Part shown: positions 44,101 through 56,310 of the stretch, piece by piece
Layout of the letters: each line of letters opens with the position of its first letter
Position numbering within the stretch: the stretch's first letter is position 1
Origin: Anthonomus grandis grandis
Lineage: Eukaryota > Arthropoda > Insecta > Coleoptera > Curculionidae
NCBI RefSeq assembly: GCF_022605725.1
Contig: NC_065552.1
Span: 15,146,785-15,210,784, forward strand
Length of the DNA: 64,000 nt
Reading direction: 5' to 3'
Notes under the pieces: generated by a model
The model's database searches: none
Seen by the model: only the letters and a program-made list of their open reading frames with translations
Told to the model about the DNA's origin: nothing
Position numbers and translations under genes: made by a program

Positions 44101-46190
44101 GTTCTAACAGTATATTTGTTTCAAAGTATTGAAGTGTATGCGTTTAAGACCATTCATTTACTTCTACTACTATTATCTATAGAGTATAAAATGTTAAGAA
44201 CTTTGTAAGCGTAACCTGACAGAATTCTAAAAAATTGATAAGGTTCACTTTTATGTCACTTATACTATACCCACATTTGAAGTATTGCAAGTTAAAAATG
44301 TCTCTATAAAAACACAATTTTAAGTATGTGTAAGTTTAATTCTAAGTAATTATTATTGTTAGGATTTATGTGCCCGATAAGTATAATTATTTTTATAAGA
44401 TTGCTCCATATAAATTCCATATAAACCATTGCTTATAAAAAAATTACGTGTCCGTATTTTCATGTCAGTTTTTATGTTTTAGTAAATTTGAATAAAACCA
44501 TGTTTTCAAACCGAAACATGATAAAATATGATTTAATAGCAAAACTTAATTAATTTCTTGAGAAATAATGATAAAATTTTATTTAATTTTTTTATTAAAA
44601 TCATATTTACTATACAAAAAATATACCTCTTAGTGCTTTGCTCATTGAACATCGATTATCTCCAGAATTCAAACTAGGTATATAAACAGGAGGGTGTTCT
44701 CCATCTGTAGCATCGTCAGCCCTACCAACGTAAATTACTGTATCAGCCGATAAGTCACTACTAGATGGATCGGGTTCACTACTGGTCCCTGTTGTACGAG
44801 TTTGTTCTTCACCTGATGAACCACCTAACAAAATTAATATTTATTGCACATGATGTCTTTAAGAATTTTATTGCTAATTTATTTACCTGAGCCATTTCCA
44901 GTTGCAGTGGAGACAAATTTAATTTTTCTTCTGCGCATCCTATGAATCCTCGAAGCAAGTTGTACGGTAGTTAGTGTTTCGGCATAATTTTGTGCAAACG
45001 GCGAGACGTGAACTATCATGGCAGCATGACAGGTTAAGGAACTGAGACAGTCTGTAAAAACCAATAATATGAATACTCTGCTCCATACTCTTGCGCTTGC
45101 TAGTACTCTCTTACCTTTTAGAAGATGGGTTAGTTTATGTTCTTTGTAAGGCAAATGCTTTTGGCCATTAAAAATTGCTAACAGAATATTTCCTACGCCG
45201 GATAAAGGTATGCCTCCACTCGCTTTACCTCGTTCTGAGTTTCCCAGGTCAATAAGGTGAAGCCTTGATCTTCCTCCGGCAACTATAAATAATAAATGAA
45301 AAATGTTATTTTAGTGACTCAGTTTGATTATTTTAAGATATTCAGTAAGAACCTAGTTGTGGAAGAACATATAGATAGATCATAATAAAATATTATTTTT
45401 AATTTAGATTATATTTTACTAAAACCAGTTTTTTTGATAAAAATGATATCTTGATTACGGTCAGAAATAAGCAAGAGGCTATAGCTAATCACTTATCTGT
45501 GCATTCTTTAAATATGGTTTTAAAAGATATTACCATTTGCTTATCAGGAAATAAGAATTTTCCAAAACTCAGTTTCAAATTAAAAGCAAATTTATGCAAA
45601 TACATTTTTCACCGTTGAGAATAAAGATGTCCTGGGACTGCGCTGGCGCGAACGAATTTATTATAATTGCGTCTCCTTATCTCGTCCCTCCCTCGCGGAC
45701 TTCCTAAAAACTTATTCTTTCCAGTCGCTTTTTTAATCTGAAAGATTGTCCTCGTATAGGGTATGGCATCTCTCCGCTTTTGCCTGAAAAGCCTCGGGCA
45801 AGAACTGTCTCAATCTGATATACTGGATTTTGCTTTCGAGGAAATTTTATTTTGCAATTTTCAAACTCAGGTTTAAAGTGAAAAGTATGGATGCGAGAGT
45901 TTTATAACTTAATATGGAAAATTATTTTAAAAAGGTTTTGAGTTATATTACTTTAGTAAATAAGTTCTTACCTCCTCCTTTTCCAGCAACACTATATTGG
46001 TAAACATGTAGTGTAAATAAAAGGTGCGAGTCCCGAGAATCATCTCTCGATGAAGGTGTTCTTCCATCTATAGCAGCATCTAAGTAGTGTGCGGCTTTTT
46101 CTGCAGATGGCACCCTAAGCTCGCAGTGAGGAGGTTGATTGCCAAAAAGCGGGTCATCTCTAAGGTACATTCCTGGAGATTGTTCAGAGT
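34973..46190 (-). CDS. KIF26/VAB-8-type kinesin, 3' part of gene (13 exons)
   Basis: Exons, 5' to 3' on the minus strand: 46190-45972, 45283-45115, 45051-44887, 44824-44627, 43921-43678, 43631-43512, 43357-43055, 42993-42831, 42774-42425, 42356-42132, 42064-41760, 41575-41244 and 35137-34973. Every junction has GT and AG borders and compatible phase. The first three encode the C-terminal half of a kinesin motor; the rest is a long, Ser-rich tail with IDGP repeats (EQWIDGPRYP, ETWIDGP), YGYMDSHKKHMIRKWVE, an acidic block (DEEDEVLEIIEVEEPLEP) and the ESGYDSVVRDSE-type end. This matches the atypical KIF26 family, microtubule-binding motors implicated in cell migration and signalling (family knowledge). 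Exons with the P-loop lie further right, not found here. One extra A at 45240-45243 breaks the frame in the second exon and may be a sequencing error. Confidence 0.9.
35668..35720. repeat. Long stem-loop in the last kinesin intron
   Basis: Arms AGTGCAGCCAGTTCC (35668-35682) and GGAACTGGCTGCACT (35706-35720) are exact inverted copies. Pairing continues inwards for six more positions (one G-T), leaving an 11-base loop. It is GC-rich against an AT-rich intron. Confidence 0.85.
38180..38900 (-). pseudogene. Jockey-like LINE remnant (endonuclease and RT pieces)
   Basis: Minus strand, in the last kinesin intron. FYVICLYR and GLVMHMDLPTRISNSTASTI plus DDYIC resemble the end of an APE-type endonuclease (YRPP..., PTR...S..IDxI). 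KIKFLGVHIDSQLRFEDNLF (38290-38225) resembles the RT thumb. The RT palm between them is absent. Stops and shifts are frequent. It is a dead, internally deleted copy. Confidence 0.5.
40860..41035 (+). mobile_element. Relic of the 9.9-kb inverted-repeat family
   Basis: GTAAGCAGCGTTAAAATGTC, AACAGTGCCC and CGGTTGACGTACCAGCGAAA match the left arm at about 10005-10075. GTCAAATAGCTATCCTATAG matches the complement of about 10965-10985. This one-sided fragment lies in the last kinesin intron. Its own termini were not found. Confidence 0.65.
44887..45051 (-). CDS. KIF26 motor exon (end of motor domain)
   Basis: It reads DCLSSLTCHAAMIVHVSPFA, then QNYAETLTTVQLASRIHRMR, then RRKIKF. This corresponds to the last motor helices; the ETLTTVQLASRIHRMR string is characteristic of KIF26 proteins (in other kinesins ETLSTLRFASR). 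Phase 1 joins follow on both sides. Confidence 0.92.
45115..45283 (-). CDS. KIF26 motor exon (switch II), with frame-breaking extra base
   Basis: It encodes VAGGRSRLHLIDLG in one register and NSERGKASGGIPLSGVGNIL plus KHLPYKEHKLTHLLK in the next. The registers meet at a run of four T on the plus strand (45240-45243); three would give an uninterrupted exon. Switch II is DLGNSER rather than the canonical DLAGSE. The flanking splice sites are intact (TTATAG acceptor, GTAAGA donor). Confidence 0.88.
45972..46190 (-). CDS. KIF26 motor exon (switch I region)
   Basis: It reads SEQSPGMYLRDDPLFGNQPP, HCELRVPSAEKAAHYLDAAI and SRDSHLLFTLHVYQYSVAGK. The canonical kinesin switch I SSRSH is replaced by DSRDSH, as is usual in the KIF26 family. 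It begins in phase 1 after an acceptor TTTCAG, so a further 5' exon must end in the first base of an Asp or similar codon. The donor is GTAAGA. Confidence 0.9.
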
Positions 46191-49100
46191 CTGAAACAAA
46201 AATTTGCTTATAAAATGTCTTAAGTAGTGGGTTTTTGAACTTATCTTATCTACTATGTTTTAAATATTTATGTTTATGTCCCAGCTGTAGAGGACAAAAA
46301 GGGATGTAATTGCAGTTACTGTGTATTAAATAACCAAATAAATAAAAAGCATCATCTAGTGAACAAAAATTTAGCTATTTAATTGTAAAAAGGAAAAAAA
46401 AGTTATTTTTACAAGCATAAAACACAGAGCAAACCAAACGGGTAAAAAAAACTCAATAAGAGGGGCACATCAACGAAAAGATATATTCAAGAAACTCATT
46501 TATTTTAAGACTATGCATTTCAGCCACTTGTACCATAAACAGGGAGGACATGTGAGTTTTCTACAGGTTCTTAAATATCTAAGATAATAAATAACTACAG
46601 TAGGTCAAATATGATATAAGAAAAAAGTCAATGTAAAATATCCTAAAGTAATTAATTATATTTAATAAACATATATTTTATAAACACCCTGTATTCGTTT
46701 AAAAGTATCTCAATCGCCCGAGAATTATCTTACATTCTTGAGAATCTATACCCTAAACATAAATAATAAAATAAGCAGAGATTGAGAGAGACCCAAAAAA
46801 GTAAAAGAGGCAGTGAGTGCTAGCACTTCGGCTTCTAAAGAGCCATGTATATAGAGTGGTCATAGTTGACCAGGTGTGATGGTGTTTGTCCACTAGGTGG
46901 ATATTAGAATGGTTGTGATTATTTTGTGCACAGGTTAATCATGTCGACATGTGAGTAATATTTTATATTGTTGTTGTATAAATCCATTACTAGAGTTTTA
47001 TGGGATACCAGAGTTTGTCGCTGTTTAGCGAGGTATTACCAGGTTGTGGTCGATTGTGTAGCAATCGACAGCGATGCCCTCTGAGCGCGCAGTTCCTTCG
47101 AGTTGGTCTTGTGAGTTATAGAGGGCCCTCACTTGTCTTCTCGATTGACACATTTGGATTCTAAGATCTCGGTATATGTTATCTTAGTTTCCGAGTGTTG
47201 AGATGCTTACTGCTTAGCGGCAGTGGAGCGTCTGGGGTAGCCTTAACTATTTTAGGGGACCCTAGCTAGTCGTCGAAGAAAGAAGATATATATGTAAATT
47301 ATTAGCAAACATAAAGTAACTATATTGAGGGTTATTGGCATGACTGAATCAAGGGGACCGAGGTTCCCCGGTGAGTAAACTTAATCTTTATTAGATGGGT
47401 CAGTACAGTAAATCGTAAACATTTCTGTTTCATGGTACTCTCAATCTCTTGCTGTATATATGGTGGAGCTCGCTGAATGAATTGCATTGTCAATACTCAA
47501 GTAAGTTTAATTTTAAAATACCCAAATTTTACATATTTCTTAATTTAATACGAATAATAATTTATTATCTGACTAAAAATAATAATTCAAACTTTCAATC
47601 TATATTATTTAGAAAATTTTCGTGTTTCTCTCTGTGTAGTATGTTGTGCAACAAAAGAACATTTAATTTATTCCAAAATACGGAGGAATTGTAGGTTAAT
47701 GACACAGAAACTAACCCAAACATAAACAGTGAAATTCCTACGTCAGAACGCCGGCATGCTAAATGCTTTTCTGGCGCAAAATATCACCCACTTTATATAT
47801 TAATGCTGTAGGTTTCGCATTGTCATCGCTATTTTTTAGAAAAAAAAAAAACATGGCTTTTTCAGCATAAACTATCAAATTTAGTTTAGATTTATCAAGT
47901 TAATTTAAATATTAATCTGCATTTTGTATTGTACTATTTAATGCTCTTCATAACTACAAAGTAAATATAATACATTTTTTTATATTTTTAACATTTACTT
48001 AAACAAATTTTTCTCCAAAGATGGGCCAGAACGCTTACTAACCAGCCACTCTGTACAAGATAAATTATTACCGTTACTGAAAATGTGCATCACCAGCTGT
48101 ACCTTTATCTAAGCGTAATGGTTTCACAGTGCGACAATGCGATTTCGTAATTCTTTCACAGTTTCTGCTGGGGTCATTTTAACTAAACTTAAACGGTCGT
48201 AAAAAGGTGACACTAAAGAAAAAAATTTAAGGAATTTGAGTCTGGAGACCTCGAGAGCTTATATTAGCGAAATACATATCAAACATAAAATTTGTTAATA
48301 GTAAAATGTTTTGTGATTTGGAACGCAGATAAACGTACGTTTAATTCCTTATAGATATTTTAAAAAAGTACATTTGGTAAAACAGTTTTTTTTTAAATTT
48401 AAGATTCTTAATGAGTGAATTATCTGTTGTATGTACTCACATCATACTACTTTGATCAATTTAAATAGTACATTTATGCTCCCAAAACTCTTGAAACCTG
48501 AGTTCTCTCGGGCGACCAAGTCAGCACGCTACCTTGTCATTTTAACGGCGTTTTCGAATTTGTAAACGCCACGCATATCGCGGGGGTTAAAGATTAAATA
48601 TAAACAAAGCCAGTGATGAATGACCTATCAGGTGAAGTTCACGGGCCGATCGTTCACGTCTTACAGTAGCTGTAAAAAAAATGCGTTCGAGTAAAACGTG
48701 AATCGAATTTTGTTAAATGGGTAAAGAAAAAAAGATTTAATTTACGATTGAATAGTTAGACATCAAGCTTTAAATAGAAAATTGAACTCCTTATTGATAA
48801 ATACTTTTAGTAAGATATAAAGATAAATATACTTAACCTTATTGGTCATAAATCATTCTGCTGTAGGACGTCGTATTAAGGGCGACGAGCAGCAACATAA
48901 GTTAAAAGTTTTTTTGCACGAAAACTTTCTTTATACTTTTCTATTTACGAGCCTCCAGCTTTTTGTGATATGTACTGCAGGGCATTAATTTTCGCTTTGC
49001 ACTACCTGTTTTATGTTTCGGAACGTTTTTAGAGCGATTACTGTCGTAAATTACACTCGCGACAATTTCCTACGTGTAAATTTTATATTAGACGACAGCG

Positions 49101-49590
49101 CATAATTGCATTTTAGCATTTTTGTCAGTTTATGGGTAAAAATACTATGTGGATAAAATACAATCTAAAAATAAATATGCAACGCATATCCAATTACCTT
49201 AAATTAATCATTAGTTAAACAGTTTAGTTTTTCAGCAAACATTAGCTTCAGTTACTTGAACTTGGCAATTTATTTTGCAGACGATATATTTCAGATAAAT
49301 TATCGACTTTGAATAAGTAGCACGGCAAACATAAAGGCGCTGTGTGAGAATGATCATAAGAGTAATGTTATTGCAAATCGCACGCCGAATCTGAATTAAA
49401 ACTATGCCTATAACCTTCCTCGGGCAAAAACATTTAAGTGTGCTTATTTTCGTATTATCTAGTAGCACAGTTTAGGCTCATTGCTAACACACACTAATTT
49501 ATATACATAAATTATAAATTTTTAATTTTTACATTTTTAATTAATACATAAATAACAGTTTTGTATCACCTTGCATCTGCATATTTTAGG
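46191..49590. other. Probable upstream intron DNA with one GC-richer block
   Basis: The acceptor at 46191-46193 shows that this is intronic for the minus-strand kinesin. At about 46820-47400 lies a GC-richer, non-coding block with small inverted repeats (TCGCTG...CAGCGA, GGGGACC...GGTTCCCC). It could be a solo LTR or other repeat, but I found neither TG..CA ends with a duplication nor a second copy. The remainder is A/T-rich. Confidence 0.4.
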
Positions 49591-49862
49591 CATGGTGCCC
49601 AGCCCTCTGTGCTCTAGGTGTGGTGTGGCGGAAGAAACGGCATATCATTTTATAGAAGAATGCTAAACATGAGCTAGGATTAGAAGAGGAATCATGGGTA
49701 CTCCCTTCCTGCCACGCGAGGAACTAAAGGACCTTAACAGAGAAGACCTGCTCTCCTTGATTGGGACTGGTGGCATGCTTAGGGAGACTAGAAAGGGTAG
49801 CGGAAAGGTCTTCCCGTCGGATCTTGTCCCTTCACCATTACTACTACTACTTTGCATCACCA
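49590..49862 (+). pseudogene. LINE ORF2 C-terminal fragment
   Basis: The plus strand reads PSPLCSRCGVAEETAYHFIE then EC, the CxxC...H...C motif at the end of many LINE ORF2 proteins. It is followed by RIRRGIMGTPFLPREELKDL, EDLLSLIGTGGMLRETRKGS and a short CTACTACTA run, which may be its 3' tail. Two stops interrupt the Cys/His segment. Only the last 90 codons remain. Confidence 0.6.
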
Positions 49863-50947
49863 TGTTTTAATTCGAAAATATTCTTAAGCGTCCGCAATTC
49901 TATCTTACCTTGATTATCAATTTTCATTTTTAAAAAACTAGAAAAAAATTATTCTATCCTCTTGATTGTTTGAAATAATTACAATTACTCTAAATAATTA
50001 CAATAATATTAATGGCGATGTTAATAAAGTTTACAATAAATTAATTTACTGTGAGCTTATGATGTCATAAAAGCTCCCATTGTTACATTTGCCCATGACA
50101 TGCAGTAAATGTAAAAATAATATATGTTAATGTATATAACGGAAGCGATATAAGTATAATATATTTAAAGGAAATAATATAGTATAGATACGTATAATAT
50201 AATAACTTAATGATAGTTTACGATAACAGTGTCAAGAATATCGCCAGTCAGAAAATTTGGATCGCCACTTTACTTTTTTGAGTGTAATAAACTTTCAACT
50301 ACTGTGAAGCAAAACTTGATAATGTAGAGATAGGGCTTAATAGGTTGAACCACTGAATTATGAAGTAAACCTCACAGCAAGTCAATGAACCGACCGACAC
50401 CGCAAGGATAATAGTTAAAACGTAGAAAGAAAACCGAGAAAAAAATTAGAATACAACCGTGATAAGTATTCCAGAACCATTTATATATAGTATTTATAGG
50501 CTCACTTTTACAGAGGGTTTTTCTCTAGCTAAGAAACTGAAACTCAATAAATCAGCGATCTCTACGCTCTTGGCCTATAAGCCAATGTTAAGACTGGTGA
50601 GTATAATGAGTAGTGGGCACGTGCGTCGAATCCACAAACGAGTATGAATTTTCCCTCAGGAACATATCAAACCTAATGGGAAATACTACTAGTAACAGTG
50701 CCGGTGAGATTCTGCTTAGCTGGAAGCCAAACCAATAATAAACCAAACTAACTTGGCAAAAATTACCTGATGCTGCTCAAGCACTTTACGGCACCACTAA
50801 CTCAACTGAATTAAAATGGCCGAGCCGAAACTCCCTTTTACAGAGGCGACAAAACTACCAGAAATCTAGTTCTATTGCTCTTCCTTATCAAAACAAAACC
50901 ATAGTAAAAAAATTAACAATTTACTTTTCCTACAAAAGGAACGAGCA

Positions 50948-51298
50948 GTGACAATAGCTCCAGCTCAACCCTGCTGGCTAGCATCGTCGGCAAAAACACA
51001 CGTGGAGGATATCATACCCCGTCAACACCCCAAGGGGACGTCAGATAAACTCCGAAGGCTTCAGAAATCAGGCATCAAAGCCTTACCGAAAATGCTCGTG
51101 ACGCTGTCATCAGAAAGACTACAACGCCACCAGGAATTTTATATTGATTTAAATCAAGCCCATAAATATACACACCAACAGATATCCGATTTCTCGTACC
51201 TGAACCTATCACACCACTCACAAAAATCTATCGCGAACGCTCATAAAAATCAGTTCCAAACATGGCGTGATAAAACATCCTATTCCGTAGGACTTTGA
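50948..51298 (+). CDS. Hypothetical open frame of unknown origin
   Basis: 116 codons (MTIAPAQPCWLASSAKTHVE onward, ending TWRDKTSYSVGL), in a 1.7-kb region (about 50.2-51.9 kb) that is GC-richer than its surroundings. Composition is rich in Ser, Gln, His and Lys, and no domain was recognised. It may be part of an old mobile element. I see no splice or promoter support. Confidence 0.2.
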   Translation: MTIAPAQPCWLASSAKTHVEDIIPRQHPKGTSDKLRRLQKSGIKALPKMLVTLSSERLQRHQEFYIDLNQAHKYTHQQISDFSYLNLSHHSQKSIANAHKNQFQTWRDKTSYSVGL

Positions 51299-52259
51299 AG
51301 TATTCCTTGGCAATGCTGCAAGACTACAGCGCCTTCATGTCAATCAATAAGACCGAATCACGTGATCCGACTTACTCGGTCATAGTTGATCTGACACCCA
51401 AGCGAACAGATTAATCAAGCGCTGAATATCAAAAAACAAAACGTCAAGATGACTAAATGAAATCAAAATACTGGCCAACAAAAAGAAATCGACTCCGTCG
51501 AGATCAAGCCCTACGAAGGAAAAGTGGCAAGGGGTAAGTAAACAGTCGCAATAAAATTATATGAGTCACCATCACGGTCCGAACAAGTTGATCACCAATA
51601 TCCGAATTCGCTCCAAAATTCCTCCAGGCTTTTCTCCTTCTATAAGTTCTGTATGGGGCTCCTGAGAATGCGAGTGCTCTTTTAGAAAACTAGTAGCATA
51701 TCGCGATCAATGGACAACAGATAACCAGTGACAAAATATGAAGAACCGGTATACAGAGTGGTCCCAAACTGAAAGCATCAAACAGCAGATCGAATACGTC
51801 ACAGAGTGTAAGGTCAGGTAGGGCCTGTAAGGAACAAGTCCTGGGAATGAATAGTCTCGGCATATATAAATACTTATATATCATACATTGCCACTATAAT
51901 AGCCTTTTAAAGAAAACTTATTAATAAGGTACCATATTTATTACAATTAATAAATATTTATAAGAAAAGTTCTCTGGCCTCACTTAGCATGTTCTTAAAA
52001 CAGAATTGACCCGTGATAGAATCGTAGTTTTACTTGAAAAATACTACTCTCAAAGGTTTGTGGCTAGTAGAGTTGGGGTTTGGCAAAGTGATGGCAAGCA
52101 CTTGTTATCTCCAGAATAATTCTTTTTCTTATAAACCGAGAAGCGGTAGAGGGCATTTCAAAAACACAACCGTTATACTTATTTAACCATCCAAAAAAAC
52201 TCAACGATGGCAATACCAGCACATCAAAGAGATATGCATTATGCTTTGGGAACTAAAGT

Positions 52260-52720
52260 ATTGGTCTCTACATTGTACTACCCTTTGCAATAGAAAATGC
52301 TATGTTCTGAGCTGGTATTATGTTTAATATTCGCACAGAAGTAATTCATATTCAAGGCCCAATGACTAGGGACAGATACACGAAGTCAGACTTTGAGGAG
52401 GAGATATTGGTGGAGGTTTTCATTTTTGTGGATAATAACGTCCAACCTGAATGATCGAGAGTAGTAAATAAGTATCTGGGAGCGGAAGGCTTCAATCGGT
52501 TGGATTCGCCTGCACTGCCGTCAGAGATGTATGGGACAAAACATGCTTGGGACATGCTTTCAGGGCAGTGGCAGCACGCAAAACTCACCTAGAACTATTT
52601 AAGAACTTTTTCATGCCTCACAATATGCCACAACAGCTTATCTTTAATCTCATAGCCAGTGTGGGGACAGGCGTCTTCAAGCTCGCGTAAATCTTAGAGG
52701 TCGAAATACACATCAGGTAA
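52260..52720 (+). pseudogene. Tc1-like transposase fragment
   Basis: The plus strand reads AGIMFNIRTEVIHIQGPMTR, FIFVDNNVQPE (second Asp region, usually DNARPH), SRVVNKYLGAEGFNRLDSPA, a degenerate SPDLNPIE block, KHAWDMLSGQWQHAKLT, then NMPQQLIFNLIASVGTGVFK. This is the usual order of a Tc1-type catalytic domain (VWAGI..., DN.RPH, WPA.SPDLNPIEH.WD.L, IPQ..I..LI). Stops and substitutions throughout make it a relic. No inverted ends were located. Confidence 0.6.
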
Positions 52721-55439
52721 TAAAAAGTTTTTCACTACCTTTATTAAGAAAAACTATCAACTTATTAATTTTAATTTGTATTAACAATTAATTAAATTAA
52801 TTAATAAATATTCTGATCTGTTTTTGTCGATAGAAAAATGCTTTCGGAATTTTAGGGTGATGCAAACATTCATGAATCTATGTGTAGCTCTAGACAGTAG
52901 TGCTGCATAGAAGGGTGATGGTAGGGAGAAATAACCAGCGAATAGGAATTCTAAAGAGTGGCCAGTCCTGGAGTGAAAATTAATCTTGCTTCAAAAGGTG
53001 TTGTATTAGTCGATTTGGGGCATCTGGTAGGGCTTGAGCGGAAAGGGCTTTCCATGGCGCATGATTCATGAAGGTCGCAAGATAAATTTCTTTAAAATTC
53101 TTTCTTTCTTCCCTTTATAAATTCCTCAAAAGGAACCAGAGTCTTTTTTGGCTAACGGTGTTTCGGATGATGTATTGAAGAACCATCGGGATGCGATAAT
53201 GCGGAGACTATAATTATAGCCTCATTTTAGAGAGGTAGGTGCGTCTTGCTAGGATTTGCGGTCAATCTCCACTTATCCATCCAGCCGGCAGAGGATATTA
53301 AGATTAAATTGCAATTGACAAATCATTTTGCTATCTTTGGTAATTAATATACGGATCACCAAAATAACCTACCCCGTATAGTTGTGGCCTAGTGCTTATA
53401 AATTATGCAAGACATTATAATATTTAATAACTAAACATTTTATAGGACTTAAGGTACTACGGTAAAATTTTATCACTAAGTGAGTTTCGAGCCATTTAAT
53501 TATCTTCAGCTATCAAAGAGTATTACGTACCTAATAAATATTTAAATTTTATAATTAGGTCTTCTAAATTCTCATTTACTTTAAACCTATCGCAAACAGT
53601 TCATAAATTAGTTATAATATGCAAACCATACTTAAAATCTTAGATATCCTCTTAAGGTAATGTAGGAAACCTTAAAATATGCTTGAAATTAATAAATTTA
53701 ACTTAAGCTAAGATATTTAGCTTCAGTTTATTTATTCATAAGGTTTCGATAACTTAAAAACCAATTAAGAATTTGTGTAATTTATTAAACAAATTCAATA
53801 ATAATATAAATAAATGATCAATACTAATATTTTTCATATTAGATCTCCTATTTAAAATAATACATTACTTTTTTTATGTAGATGTGTCAAGATATAATGC
53901 ATGCTCGGTTTTCTAACTCCCATTGTAAAGTCTCGTTGCCTTCAGAGATCCAAAGTTACATAAGGATTAGTTTAAATTAATTTAGGCAATTATCCAAATA
54001 TTATAGCGTGCTTTGTTTCATCCAGACGACTTTAGGCAGTTTCCCTCAAGTACTAGAAATTCATTAAATTCATTGCTGTTTCCCCTTAACGTTATGTCGA
54101 GATCATAAAGGTATCAAAAGGGTTATACCAAAAGACTGTTTGTTTCTGACTTCTGCATAGAAATTAGTGAGAAAATGAGACATGGAAAATTTAGAAGTAT
54201 TATGTAAATAATTAAAAAATGGTTTAAAATTGTTTTTCTTTAATTACTTAATAAGGAATTACTTAAGAAGCAAATTAGATTAAAATTTATTAAGCAACTA
54301 ATAAAGGAGGTCACTTTTAAGAAATACTTAAAGGCAAGTTAAATTGACTAAAGAGTTAATGTGGGGTATAAAGTTTGACAGTAAAGTAGGTACGCACTTA
54401 GTAAAGAAAATTTTTTAGCTATTCAACTCTCCGTGCTTTCATTCTTTGAAATACGAAAAATATTATTAGCTAACTGGTTGTTATTAGGCACGTACAAGGT
54501 TGTAAGTTATAGTTATGGGACTTTCCAGTTAAGACCTAGAGTTCATTATTAATTAATCCCAATAGATGTTTACATTTTTCTTAAAAACTATTTTAAAGAA
54601 TCTATTGCCAATTTTAACTAAAATATTTCATTATGACATCTTAACAATGTTACATTGAGGCAATCATTTATACCGTACTTTAATATAGCACAGGTATAAA
54701 TTAAGGTTTCATGATATTTGTAATAAATAGAAAATCTTGCCTTTCTAAAGAAAGTGCTTATAATAGTTCATAGCTTATTGTTAAACTGCCCAAAAAAAAC
54801 TTTAATAAAATTTTAAACCATGCTTAAGCGATTTAGTATTTAATTAAAAAATCAACTGCAATCTAATAAAAGTAACCGGAAAAGTAACGATTCTGGCAAA
54901 TTAAAAAATAATTAATTTGCCCTAACGCCGAAACGAGGTTATTTTAAGACGGGCAAAAAGAAAATTTTGTGGCAGAAAAAAGGGGAATTGTTTAATAAAC
55001 TTTTTTTCTTAGCAGATTGGGGAGTTGGTGCCGATACGAGTCATGGCGTTTTTATAAAAGTGGCCGGAGGTATCGGTCGGAGTTGCTTTGGCAAATTTGG
55101 AAGTTGAAAGATAATATATTATGGGAGTTTTTGCAAAAGCCAGGAATAATCTTTCACTTTAACGGGCAAATTCTTAAATAAATTAGTAAGTTTTTTATTT
55201 AATTAATTTATAATTTGCTATTATTTGAACGAAGTAATTTATTATCTGTTTTAAAAACTTAGTGTACTGATTTTTGAAACAATAATAACCAGAGCAATAC
55301 GATAGATAAGATCCATGTTCAAAACGCATGCGCATTGGATTTTAGTTTTATACTCTTCGGGAAGGTAGCTGTAGTAAATCGACTTCCAGTAGTCTACCTG
55401 TGGTAGAATTAAGAATTCCATTACTTAAGAGGTATTTAT
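52721..55439. other. Non-coding stretch
   Basis: Part (about 52.85-53.33 kb) is GC-richer and may be old repeat debris. The rest is A/T-rich. A TATAAAAG string with nearby GC-rich sequence lies at about 55050-55080, but nothing shows that it is a promoter. Confidence 0.35.
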
Positions 55440-56310
55440 TATAGCTGGGAAAACATATATCAAAAAATAGAGGCTCTTCAATTTGAAGTAGACAGGGCAC
55501 AGTTTGTCAAAACATGCTGCCGAAAATTCATCATCCATTATAAGGCCCAGATTTCTAAAATATTCAATACAAAGGATAAATACTACTTTTATATGAATGG
55601 TTGTAAAATTAAACTTAATGAACTTAGTCCTGACAGCCTCGGATTCAAGTATAAATTTTTTTGGCGCTTACCAACAAACAATGCTCAAAACTGGTCTTTT
55701 CAGAAAAATATTGACATCATCGATTCCCCCGCAAGAATCTTTAGGATAAAATGATGATAATAGCTAAGTGTCATCAGCATATAGATGTGCTGAGCATTGA
55801 CCAATCTGAGATGATAAATCGGCAGTAAGAAGGGTAAAAAATATGAGACCCAGAATGGACTCCTGAGGTTCTCTATGTTGAAGATATTGAATATGAGACG
55901 TAGTCCCAATAAGATCCACAACCTGCCTTCTATGGTTTAAATATGTTAAGAACCACCCAAAAGCTTGATCAGAAAATTAAAAAAAGTGCAGCTTAGCAAT
56001 ACAAAACAAATATAACATGGTTAACAAGATCAAACGCCTTACTATAACCTACAAATACAAGATAGTAGATCCTTTATAGATATGCAGTTAGTAATTCTAG
56101 TAAGTGATGTTGCTGTACTATGAGCTATAAATCCAGATCTATCATAACGAAAACCAGTCATTCAAGCATTTTCCCAAGGATCCTCAAGAGGCTAATTGGA
56201 CGTAATTCATCCAGATTACTGATATACAGATCGTGTTTTCGTTCGTTACTTATAGGAAACGGCATAGAGGCGAAATTTTGCAACGTCGCGCATGTTTGAG
56301 TGCCTGCGAC
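55440..56310 (-). pseudogene. Jockey-like LINE reverse transcriptase relic
   Basis: In shifting minus-strand frames, 5' to 3': SNLDELRPISLLRILGKMLE (LRPISLL...GK.LE), YDRSGFIAHSTATSLTRI (Q.GFR..HST...L), FVGYSKAFDLVNHVIF (DFSKAFD..NH), EPQESILGLIFFTLLTADL (PQGS.LGPLLF), SAHLYADDT (the catalytic YADD), and RNLGLIMDDEFS then KLKSLYFLIYVFPAI in the thumb. These are the ordered blocks of a Jockey-type RT. Many stops make it dead. The GC-rich 5' part (56250-56390) may not belong to it. Confidence 0.65.

Noticed and set aside
48000..48190. Possible mariner end (TACAGAGTGGCTGG on the minus strand) beside ETVKELRNRIVAL
   Set aside because: The terminal-like sequence and the protein-like piece face in incompatible directions, and neither is long enough to support an element.
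55045..55085. TATAAAAG near GC-rich sequence as a promoter
   Set aside because: No start codon, coding frame or splice donor follows on either strand; a TATA-like string is common in AT-rich DNA.
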